Shown here piece by piece: positions 12,201 through 24,200 of a stretch of 64,000 bases of DNA. Source of the stretch: Karalla daura (taxonomy: Eukaryota; Chordata; Actinopteri; Chaetodontiformes; Leiognathidae); assembly GCA_029224185.1 (NCBI GenBank), contig CM055191.1, positions 19,853,760 through 19,917,759 on the forward strand, in the 5' to 3' direction. The position numbers and the translations under genes were made by a program. Position 1 is the stretch's first letter. Every line of letters starts with the position of its first letter. The notes beneath the pieces were generated by a model, which was not told the origin of the DNA, made no database searches, and saw only the letters and a program-made list of their open reading frames with translations.

Positions 12201-15200
12201 TACACAAGTTGAAAAATGGCAGTTAGTCAAAATGAAATAATATCCACAGTGAAAACACATACTGTGTGATGCTCTATTAGTTCCTGGTTCTGCTCTGTGG
12301 TCTCAGCTGGAGGCTCCTGGTCTCTGATACTGAGGGCTTCTTCTGCTGAGGAGATCCAGTCCAGGAGCCTTTGGATTTCCTCTCGTTCTGCCTCCAGTGC
12401 TGCCAAACTGGCTTCGACTTTCTGGCCCTGCTGCAGAGCCCAAGTCTGGACCTGAGTCACAACACAGCGATGGATGAGGAAAGGGCACATTCACAATGAC
12501 CTTAGAAATCGCTGCACGAGTGAAACCTGTCCTCTTGGTTCCTGACAGATAGGGGGAAAGGTTATCATCTTATGTTCATTATGCGGGTACTCACCTCCTC
12601 ATAACGAGTCTTGGTAACACTGATCCAAGATTTTAGGGTGATTATAGAATCTGGATGACAGGATGCCAGGATCTCCTCACCCAAAGAATGGATGTTCTGT
12701 AACTCCACTGCCTGAGCCTGCAGGGCATCTAATGATTTCTTCATAGAAAGAAAAGATTGTTAGCATTCTAACCAGGAAGACACATTATTCATATTGGTTT
12801 TAACCATCATTTTGAAACCAGAAATAGAAATTCAGTACATTTTCTATTTCCAGTTTAACGTTTAACCATCCTTAAATAGACTATTCAGTGCCTTTAATAA
12901 TACTGAATCCTTATCAGTACTACCGTGTTGTTTTGCTGAAGACCCTGACCTTTGACTTCGGCTGAAAACAGAGGAGAACAGAAAAGTATATATTGCTGTG
13001 GGGGGTGAGAGTCTCGTGTTATACTGACCTTGTGTTGTTTGTGGAAAGCCAGTAAACCCTCCTCCTCCTCTGGTATAGCCCCGTATTTCAATACCCTCTC
13101 TGCCTCTGAGAGACGTTCCATGAAGGAGTGGACGAGGCCATCAAACTTTTCGGCCTGACAAAAGCAGTCAAAGATGAAGATAAAAGTTTTGTCCTGTCCA
13201 TCGACTTGTTGCTTTTAACATATGTCTACATTTTTCTTTGACACAACTTGATGATTGCTGTTTTTTTCATACAAGAAGTTTTGTTGGGAAATTATCAAAT
13301 TCAGCAGCTGGCTGACCAGCATATCTCATATTCACAGAGGAGCTGGTCTACCTTCCACTGTTATTGTATGTGAGAGCTACCTGCTGAAGCGCAGCCTCTA
13401 GCCTGTCTTGCTTGCTGACTGACAGTTTGCACACAGCTTCCCAGCGGCCCTCCAGCTCATCCATCTGCTCCTGCAGCCAGTGGGCATCGGCTGTGCTGCT
13501 CCGTGTCAGATCCCTCACAGAGCGCTTCAGTGTCCTAATACATCCAGCTCGCTTTCCCAGCTCCTTCTGAAAAGCCTTTGTGACACAAAATAACCTCTAA
13601 AGCTGCAATCTCCCCCAATGAATAGTGCAGAAACTGAAACCAAAACCCATACAAGATCTGTTTGTACCTTATGTTTGTCTATCAGGTTGTGCACCATGTC
13701 TTTGTCTCCACCAACAGGAACATCCTCAGCAAGTTGTGGCTCTGCTCTGTACAGCCAGTCATTCAGGGCCTGGAGAGCATCAGTGAATCTCCCTGAGAAC
13801 AGCAGCGCTTCTTCCAGCTTGTGTTGCCTGAGAGAAACGAAACAGTGCAACTGGTAAATTTCAAAGATTTGACTGGTTGTTGGGCATTTAAAGGCTTTTC
13901 CATCGGTTGTGCTGTACCTCTCCATTGACTTGCCACTGATGGTGTCCCATGTGTCTTTGAGTTCGGCCAGTAGATTCTCCAGATGCTGTCTATCATGGCT
14001 GGTTTTAGCTCTTTCATGAAGGCTGCGCCCGTTCTTCATTGTGGCTTCGTACATCGGCCTCTTTGACCTCAGCAGTTTCTGGAACTCCTGATCACAGTAT
14101 AAATCAGTGGAAATCATTTGTAAAGTTTTGTTTGTAAACCAAGTTGTAGTCACTGTGATGGTCACTGCACCTTCTGCTCAGTCAGCTGTTGTTTTATCTC
14201 TTCGTGTGACACAGCAATCTCTTTATGGGTGTCTAAAGTCTGCTCCACCTCTGTCATCCAGTCCACTAGCAGGCGCCATGATTCATTAAACTAAATGATG
14301 AGACAGAAAGATATTACATACAAGCTCATCGGAGTGGCACAAGTCACACCTAACGAACATGTATTTCAACTTATCCATATTCACTGGTTGTACTGAAATT
14401 GAAGACAATGTAGGCAGATACCTGTCTGGCATTCTTTTTGACTTCCTCCAGCATCCTTCCTCTGTCTGAAACATGTTGCTGCAGCTTTTTGTAGCGGTCC
14501 TGGACGGCCATGATTAGGTTATGAATGACATCACAGTCTTCCTTCCTACTCAGCTCTGTCAGCCTACGGGCTGTGTTCTCCACCGTGCTCTTCTTCTCAC
14601 CATGACTGTTCACCTCATTCACCAGTGTCTGTAGTGAGAGAGTGTTTTTCATCAGACAAGAATGAGTGCTTCAAGATTGTTTGTGTGATGCATGTCACAC
14701 CAAATATGTAGCAGGCACACAGTCAGACTAAAGCCAGCACAAAGAGACCCTACTCTGTGGTCTTGCAGTTGAGTGCAAACTGTATCCAGAACAAAGCTTG
14801 GTGCTGGAAGCAGCCCAATAGACTCTTCACACTGGCTCATCTTGGTTAGAAGGTCTTGGATGTTACTGTGGAATTCCTTGGCCAGACTCAGTCCCTCTGT
14901 AAGCTTTGCCTGTAGGAAGAGCCCAACAATCATTCAATTCTGACCTATAATGAATATAGAACATCAACAGGATGAAAGATAACCATTAGGACTTCAATAA
15001 CCTTTCGATCCTGAACTTTGCTGTAAACGGAGGCCCATTTCTGTTCCAGAATTGACAAGCTGTGCTCAGTGCTGGAACCCCGAACAACATCACTGCTCTC
15101 CAGCATCCTGTGTATGGCGTTCTTCACGTCTGTGTAGGTGTGGAGCTTTGAATCCATTTCATTGCACAACTCCTTTTGTGGATGACAAACAATTTCAAAC

Positions 15201-18200
15201 TCTGTCAACTTTAGGCTGAACATTTTTAAGGTGAATACATTTAGGTTGCTTGTGTGGTGGAAATTTTACATGCATCTAGGAACATTTGATTAATGTCAGT
15301 ATTCATTCAGTTGTAGCCTGAACTCTCTCCCTGCTGTTAACACCTTCATTGCTGTAACTATGGAAGTGTCCTGCTCACAGGGCAGCAGTTGTAAATACTT
15401 GCTCAGCTCCTGACCATTTGTTTATTATGGCCAAATGGTTTTCACACATAGGGGTGTGTTCCTGGAAGTCAGAATAAAATGTATTGTGACCTTTCCTCAA
15501 GGAAGCAGTCCTCTGATCCACTGACTGTGGTCAGAGTGTGTTGTCTTCCTTTTCTGCATAGAATAAACACTTGGTACCTGTTCCAGTCTTGCTTTTTGAT
15601 TTTCTGAGACATGTGAAGATCACCCTGAACTAGAAAAAGAGTTCAGTCTCAAGCCTCTTCACACGGGGAAGGTCGCTGCTGGAATTAGGAGCGAACAGTG
15701 CTTTGTGGACATTGCTGGGTGAGTCAAAGACACTTGAACTGCTGGGGAATTTAAAAAATCTGGGCCATCAAGTGAGAAATTCATGTGAGATAAATATGGA
15801 AACAATGAAGTTTGTGCCACAGTGATGTGAAAATGGGTTTCCAAAAGGGGGGGTTCTTTTGAAATACAAGCGATAGAACTGGTTGTAGATAGTAGAGGAA
15901 ATGCTGAAGAAAAATCAGCATCATCAATTAAAATCGGCATAGATGGAGAAGAAAAATCTGTCCAGATACAAAATTTAAACAGTTGCAAAATTAAAAAAAT
16001 AAAAAGCACACCATTTTGAGAAGTGTGTAAGAGAAATGGAGAAAAAAAGGAGAGCATGATAATGTTGGTACTAATGCTGTGATGAGTTTGCGTGTTCAAA
16101 AGCCTGTGCAGGTCCTATTACTCCGATCCATGACTCCGATCCTTGTTCTCCACGAGTCCAACCAGAAGCTCATGAGAATGAGGAGGCATCCAAAGCAACA
16201 AGGACAGTAAGACTTCAGCGCACATGAAAACTGAACATAGAAGAGCAGAATTGAATCTACTCTATCCAGAGATCGAGAGAGAAGAGTACAAGAGTGAAGA
16301 GAAGAATGCGCATGTTGATTCCTGCAGTTTTGCCTTTGTTGAGAGTTTTACAAAAGATATTGTGCTAAAGATGCATAAAGAAAAACATAGCTGAAGATTA
16401 CAAATAAGTGTGAAATGGTGGGCAACTGGTGGAAACAAGAAGGCCATGGAGGTGATAGGGAGGAGAGCGTGAGATGATGTTGGGGGAGAAAAGTATGAGC
16501 AAATGCTGGAAAGAAAATAGGAAGGAAAAAGGAGGAAAGGTTGTGTGAATACACATTAAAAATTCTAAAAACTAGAGATATTAATGAGAATTATTTTTTA
16601 CCTGACTTGACTTGACTTGACATTTAGAGCTTACAAATTTTTACAGTAAAAAAAGCAGGAAATTCAGTGAATTGTAAATGATTACCAACTGTAACTAACA
16701 CCAGAGAAGAGAGGTCAGAGAACAGGAACAGAGAGGTGTTAGAATTCTTTAAGGTGCTTAAGGAGCTGTTTGCAGAAGGCTGTATGAGGAACAAACAGCA
16801 GGCAGATCTTGAAAGCATTCACAATCATTAACAAAGTAAGTATAAATGGGAACAACACTGAAGATTTAAGAGATTAAGCTAAATACACAAAGGTGAAGAT
16901 TACTCTATATTGAGCCATGGGCTTTGCCATGCCTCAAAAGGGGGGGAGAGAAAAAATTGAAAAGGGAACATATTGAAAGACTACAAATAGAAGCATTGCC
17001 GACAGAGACAATATCCAGAGGGAACATTCCACATAAAATCCGCTATAATAATGGAAGAAATTTGGCTGATAAGATCATTGCAAAGTTTGGTGAGATCCTA
17101 TAGATTGAGCTAAAGTATCATTGTGCTTAGCATGTGGCTAGTGCAGGAGCAGCAGAAAGATAAAAGCGAACTCTGAAAGCTAAGAGAGTGAAATGCAGGA
17201 CAGAAGCTAAGCAAAGACTAAGTGAAGTTCTTTGAGATCTTGTTTGCCCGACCAGTACTAGGTCGGGACCAATGTGGAGGACCAGCAGAGAAGATCCTCT
17301 ACAGAAACAGCATTTATGGATGCAGCCAAGGTCCAGTATTGTATTCATTTGTCTTCCCTATAACCAGAGGTCAGAGCTCAATTCAATCCAGCCAGGCAAC
17401 TGGTAAGAAGACAGGATCTGAGAGTAAAAGGTGGGAGCACAGTAAAGTATGGCTAACTAGTGTTTATGAAGTACAACCATCAGCAGAAATAACTATAGTC
17501 AGAGGTGGAAGTCTTCATATCTGAAAGGAGGCAGTCATAAGATCAGGACTGAGATAAATGAAGTTCAGGGACACCAGTGAGGATAGTGTATGTAACATGG
17601 GGAAAGCAGAAGGTGCAGTGTCATGAACTAGGACAATCGGATGATATTAAGGATATCCAGGATGGTGCTCATGATGAGGAAGAAGGCAAGGCAGGGAAAA
17701 TGGGGCTAAGGTGCAGGATGAGGAGATTTGGAGATAAAAAAAACAGTAGCCCAGAGTAGCCTTCAACTACATCCAGCAACAAATTAATTCACAAAGGGCA
17801 TGTTAGGGATGAAAATGTCGAGTGAGCTAGTGTACTGCCGCTTCCTTTTCTGCAGAGAATACACACTTGGTACCTGTTCCAGTCTTTCTTTTGATTTTCC
17901 CAGACATACAAAGAATTTTTCCACAACACTTGTATCGCTTTAATGCAAAGGAAAAATGATAAGTTTTACCATATGGGCGTTGAGCCTCTCACTGGCAGAG
18001 TCTGGCATGCTCCAGATAGTTTTAGAAGTGGACAGCCTGAGGTCTGTATTCTCCAGCCACTGCAGCAGATCCTGAATCTCCATTGTAACATCTTGCACCT
18101 GAGGTGAAACCACCAGAATCAACATTAATGTATTAAGATAAAATGATAAGTGCAAAATCCGAGCAAATTTCCTCTGCAAAATCTGAGCAAAATGTGCCAA

Positions 18201-21200
18201 TACACCAATCACCACAAGAGGGCGTCACAATGTAGTCCAAAGAGTAATTCATGGCAACCTGACTCAGATTCTTGCATGTGTTCGACCTCTCGTCCAAGAA
18301 GCCTCAGTATTGCCAGTAACCTAGTCATTGTAAACAGATAAAATCCTGGACTTCCCCACCAGCCTGACAGAACTGAAGAAGCATCTTGAATGAGATGTGA
18401 AATGTCTACAAGAATCTACAAATCCAGTTGCCAGTTATTTACAACATTACAGACCTAGACCGAAGATAATCCACACAAATATCATGTCATATTGCCATAC
18501 AGTATACTATGAACTATATTGTCTGGACCTGTTCTGAAATAGTTTTCAGTCCTCACCTGACTCAGCCTGTTCTCTAATTCCAGCTGCCGGCGCTCAGTCT
18601 CACAGCGGACAAACTCCCAGCTTTCATTGAGTTGTTCTAGTTGTGACTGCAGACCATGCGGGCTATCGCCGGACCCGACCTCCAGCAGCCCCCTGCCAGC
18701 CTTGTTCAGGGACTCCATTGTGCGAATGTGGGACATGACGTCATTACGTAAGACCTTGGAAACAGAAAAAAGCAGTTGAGGCAAAGATTTATCATATCAG
18801 TGACTGTACTAATTTCAAAAATGCTGCTTGGGGATGCAGTGTTTTTGGATTTAGCTGTGCTAGGAAGTCCAGACAAAGACATACTGTGCTCACAATAATG
18901 AAAATATAATTAAAAATTAGAAATGAACTGTAAAATAATGTAGACACTATCTATGTGTAACATCTATTACACTACAGTCCACTTGTGACAGAGCAACTTC
19001 AGGTTGCAACCAACCTTGTGTTTGGCCAGCTCTATCTCACAGGCCTGCAGGTCGATGCTGATTGGGTGGCTGCCTTGCAGCTGTTCAGCGGTCCTGGAAA
19101 GCCATGTGTGCAGCTCATCCAGTGTGTTTTGAAATTGGCCCAGACCCAGTAGTGCACACTCCAACTGATGCTGCAGGCAGCCCAAGAAAAATATATATTA
19201 CAAATTCCATTGTGCACATAGTGAATTAGAGTGATCTGCTAGAATTACTGTTATATAAGGTCAGATTCTAACTTGTCTGCCAACAGTTTCAGACTCCAAG
19301 CTGTCCCAGCGGTGCCTGAAGTCACACAGTGGAGAGACAGAGCCCGGGCGCTCCGAGCCTGGGGACAGCCGGCACACAAAGCGATGATTCAGGCTCTCTA
19401 TCTCTATTTTTTTCTGGTACAGTTCTCGCTTAAATTCCTGCAAGAAACAGTACAAATATGAGACAACTGTTGTTATATATGATGTTTTTTTTCAGAAATA
19501 CAAAATGCATAATCAAATTGCTGCTTCTCTTTGCTACAGTATGCAACCAACAAACTTTATTTGATGTATTTGCTAGCTGTTATAGATGTACTTCATCATG
19601 TAAACTCACCTTGAGATCACATAGCTGCCCTTTGACTGATTCCAGGTCAGTTCCTACCATGAACTCCTCAGTAGACCTCAATTCTGCTGACTTCAGCCAC
19701 TCAAAAAGACCCTTATAGCAACATACAGATTGCAGTTGAGAATAAGCAATTAACACTGCACATTCACTCAGACCATGTTCTTACTCTAAATTTATCTCTA
19801 AATTCTTGCAATGTTGTGCGATTTTCATTCTCAACAGCCAAACATGTCACTCTGTTGGCAAACGCAACTGGAGGCAGTTCATAGTTGTCTTTTTGTTCTG
19901 CATCACACACTTTGCACCATTAAACCCATTTGCCTTTGGCAGGGGACCACACAGTCTGTCAGTCTTTCAGAAGTAAAGCAACAGGGAGTAGGGGTCTGAA
20001 ATTTTCCTACTGCAAGAGAATAAAAGACCAGTTTTGTCTTTGGCAGGATGCCACAGCAATGTCTGGGTCAGGCAATGCTGTCCAGAGTGTTCTGTCTGGC
20101 ATGTTTACAGAGGTACTGTAGTTCTTAACATTTCTGGGTAGAGATATAAATCAGCACATGAAATAATTTTATATTTGTACATAAGTGTGCACCTGCATAG
20201 TGTCTTGATAATGTAGTGCCATTTGCAGTGATTCCTCCAGTTTTTTGTGGCACTCGTTCCACAGTTTGCTCAAGTTGTTCCATGTGCAATAGAGCTTTAA
20301 CACATCAGAGAGACAAGGTAGAAGTTAGTGAACTCATCTCGATGGGTTAAAAGTCTTTCATTTATATGTATTTCTCACTTCATCCAGGCTCTTTGTGACA
20401 TCTGGTTTGTCTGTATCCCCACATGCTGACATCAGATCCATTCCCAAAACACCAAGCGAGTCCAGATCTCCCTGTAAACTGTCAATATCTTCCCTGAGAG
20501 TCTATAGGATTGAAAGGATGGGAAAAAAGGCATGTTATTAGAGATGGTTTTCAAATGCATAGCTCCTTTAAAAGCTTCCAGACTGACCTGCATCGTTTCA
20601 AGGCTCTGGCGGATTGTTTCAGAGTCTGTCCGACTTGCATTGAGATCCAAAACTGCCTGCTGAGCATCACTGAGAGCTGCCGTGACATCGCTTACATCAC
20701 TCCAAAACTTCAGGGCCAGATCCAAGAGTTTGAGCAGCCAGGTTTCCCTCTCCTTGGCCTGTGACTGTGTCTCATCCCACATCTGGGAAAGGCTAGACAC
20801 TTGCTCCTGGATTGCTAAAATCATTGGGACATAACAGGTATTACTTACAAATCTGCCCTGTTCCCCACAATAAATAATCATTGCCTCCAGTCCCATGTGT
20901 ACCAGGGTTCTGTAGTATCATACCTTTATACATACAAGATTATGTTACCTGTGCCAATAGATCCATCACCAGCAGCTTGGGTGTTTGCCAGAAGTTCGTC
21001 TGCCTGTGTCCTGATGCTGCCAAGCCCCAACTCTAGCTTGGACAGCTCAGCCAGGGTATGTTTGTTGTCCTGCAGCTGCTCCTGTATCCTTGGGGTTAGG
21101 CCTTGAAGCGATGTGGGAGTCCGAATGCGACCATGCAGGCGGCCAAGACTCTCTCTGATAAGGTTCATCCTCTCATTCAACTAGAAGTGCAGGGGGAAAA

Positions 21201-24200
21201 AAAAGTTGCACACTTGTGTTTTTGTGATATATTGCAACATTTAGTGTAGCTGTTTATAACATTAGTTACATAGTCCAAGCGTTCCTACCTGAGTGAATCG
21301 AGGTAAGGATTCCTCCAGTAGATTGGCAGTCTCTCTTACTCGGTCTCTGATGGCTGTATGCTGCTCCTCAGCCTCCCTAGCCCTTCGACAGAACTCATCA
21401 CCCTGAACGGGATTTAGTTCTGATAAGCGCTTTGCCAGAGAGCATAAGCGTACAATCAAGGGTCGGTGTTCTGCTATAGACTCCCTGAGACCCTGAACAA
21501 GAAAGAGATAGAAAAATAAAGTTACAAAATACCAATATGTAGAGCAGGCTCATCAAGAAGAAGCTAATATTTGTGAGGGAGAAATAAATCACGCCCTAAC
21601 TTTTCATGTATGACTAATCTAAAATCCCATCATAGGACATTGGTTGAAATGTAACCCTGCCAGGAAGTAGATTATGCTAACTGCAACCTATCCATGGGTA
21701 AGGCTGCTTATTTACTAAAAAGAAAATGGTGGTAGTCTGTGAAGGATTAAAGGACCTCTTTGTTGAGCAGGACAAAAAAGGAATGATAAAAAAGAAAAGC
21801 TGGCACTCTGTGGAGAGGCAGGTTTCCTCTACCTGTAAGAGGTCCTGTTGTTCCCGAAATGCCTCATAGCTAATTGTGTTCAGGGAGAGCTGGCCAATTA
21901 GGGCTCGAGTTTCTTCAAGCCAGGGCGAAACCTCAGCAAGGCCCTCTGAGAACTGCAGCAGGAGTGACTGAGCATGTTCAAGCTGCAGGACCACATGGGA
22001 GTTGGTGGCTGAGGTGGTGTTGCATTGCTCCTGTAAGGCCTCTAATGGGGTCTGGGGAGATAACAGTAAAATAAAGTAGAAAAAGGCAGAAGCTTTGAAA
22101 TGTAAGCACATTTAACAGTTTTTTTTTTCAAATTTTTGATAATTTGATAATAACTAAATAACAATGTAAATACCTGTAAACTGCCCGATTCTCCTTCATC
22201 ACTGTATGTCAGCAAGATTTCAGCAATCTTCACCATCTTCTCAATGTTGAATCTGTGTTGTAGAATCTCCACTGCCAAGATCTGTCCAGATTATAATTTA
22301 ATCAGTCATATCACAAACAATATTAAAATGCCCTCATGTACCAAGTCACAGATTTCGAATGCTTTTAATTCAAAGTGTAAAAAAGTTTTTCTTGGTTATC
22401 AGTTGGTTATATTTGTTCAGTGACCTGACCTTCTGCTCATAGAGTTGTTCTGCGATAGGCTGAGGATCAAGATTGATGGTTTTCAGCTTTTCAAGACCCA
22501 GAGCTGTGTCCCTGAACCAAGCCATCTCTTTCACCACTGCCTGCTCCAACTGTTGAGAACACACTGCAAGTTAGTATGCCATTACTAAAAGCATAGTTGA
22601 AACCTGATTGGTCATTATTTCTTAGAAAACTTGGAAACTCATACATTCACATCATGCCATTACGTAACAGGACATTGAAATATCATGACTGCCACAGAAA
22701 TGATGGTTTACACAATTTTTTCCAGGTCTAAACAAAAACAAATGCACAATGATTCCACTGTTATTACATTGTGGTCACAGAAAACTACAAAGCAAGTCTT
22801 CATAACATCATTAGAATCATTTGAACTATAGCGAGCATTGGGAGCATTACCCTCTGTCTCTCAGCTGCACAGAGCACTGCATCTCCTGTGTGTGTCTGTG
22901 CTCCTGCTGCCCCCAGGAGCTCCCTCTCGATGCGGCCCAGCCACAGGTGGAGGTCCTCCTGGCTGGAGGTGCAGCGACTGGAGGCCTCCAGGGCCTGCTC
23001 CAGCCTCTGCAGCACATCCAGGCTGCTTAGACTCAGCACAGAACAACGGATGCGCAGGGCATCCATCTTATCCTGTACTTGCTGGGCTTCCTCCTCTGGA
23101 AAGGGTAGCATATTGGCTGAGTTTTACATGTTTTATATGCAAAAATTGACTTTACCACCAGAGCCAGTCTGCTTTTAAACATGTTGTATAGTTATGTTGT
23201 TGCATGAATATTTATGTTAGAGTAACACTCATCATTGTCATTATAATTCATGTAGGTAGGCAAAATTCATATCCGTTCAGCCTCAATCACTGAAGAAAGC
23301 TATACCTGAAATTGCTTCCATCAGATCACACCCTGACTTCTGTAATTTCCCAAGTTCTGTAGTTTTTTCTTGAATCTCTTCGACAACAGCCTGAAAGATG
23401 AGGAAAATGCTAAAACATTTTGTACACAAACAGCATAAGCACTTTGATTATACAATACATGCAGTAAAATCATGTGGTAGATTTCCAACCTTAGCCCTAT
23501 CAGTGGCCTCTGAGAGATGCAGCATCACTCTCTCTGCATTTCGCAGTTCAGCTACGGTCTGTTCCACAGACATAAGCCATTGCTGCAAGCTGTCCACTCC
23601 TTCCTGGAAGATTTGGGCCCTGGGCAAAATGAGCTCTAGGCTGGCTCTCCTAAGAACATCAAAATTAAGTCCATTGATACATCCAATCATTGAGTTTTGG
23701 TTACATCAGACAGGTCACCCTTGCCAAGTAAAACCATGCGATTGCTTGTAAAAATGGCTGACCTTTGCTCTGCCTGTAGCTGTAAGGCCTCCCACTTTTG
23801 TTGGAGAGTGGAAAGCTTGACCTTTGCTTGCTCCCCCTCCTCTCCAGGGTGGGCCTCCACCAACCGAGGGCCCTCCAGCATCATAGAGTCCATACTACGC
23901 CTACGGTCAGTTAGGAGGCGCAGCAAGAGCTGTGAAAGAGGCATTTCTCATTGAATCAAAATAGTTTGACATGTATTGAGGAGAACACAATTGTCTTTCA
24001 GCTGTGGACGAATATGGATACTGTCAAGTAAAAAAAAAATCTCACTGGGATTACAGAAATATGTTAACCCTACATTGATGACATTGCTTGTAGGAAAATG
24101 ACATTTACCAAGGCCCTCTTTTTTCTGCCTTTGTGACTAAATTTCTGTCTCATATGTCAGCTCATATTGTTAGGACAACGAGGCAGGTTTCATATCCTCA

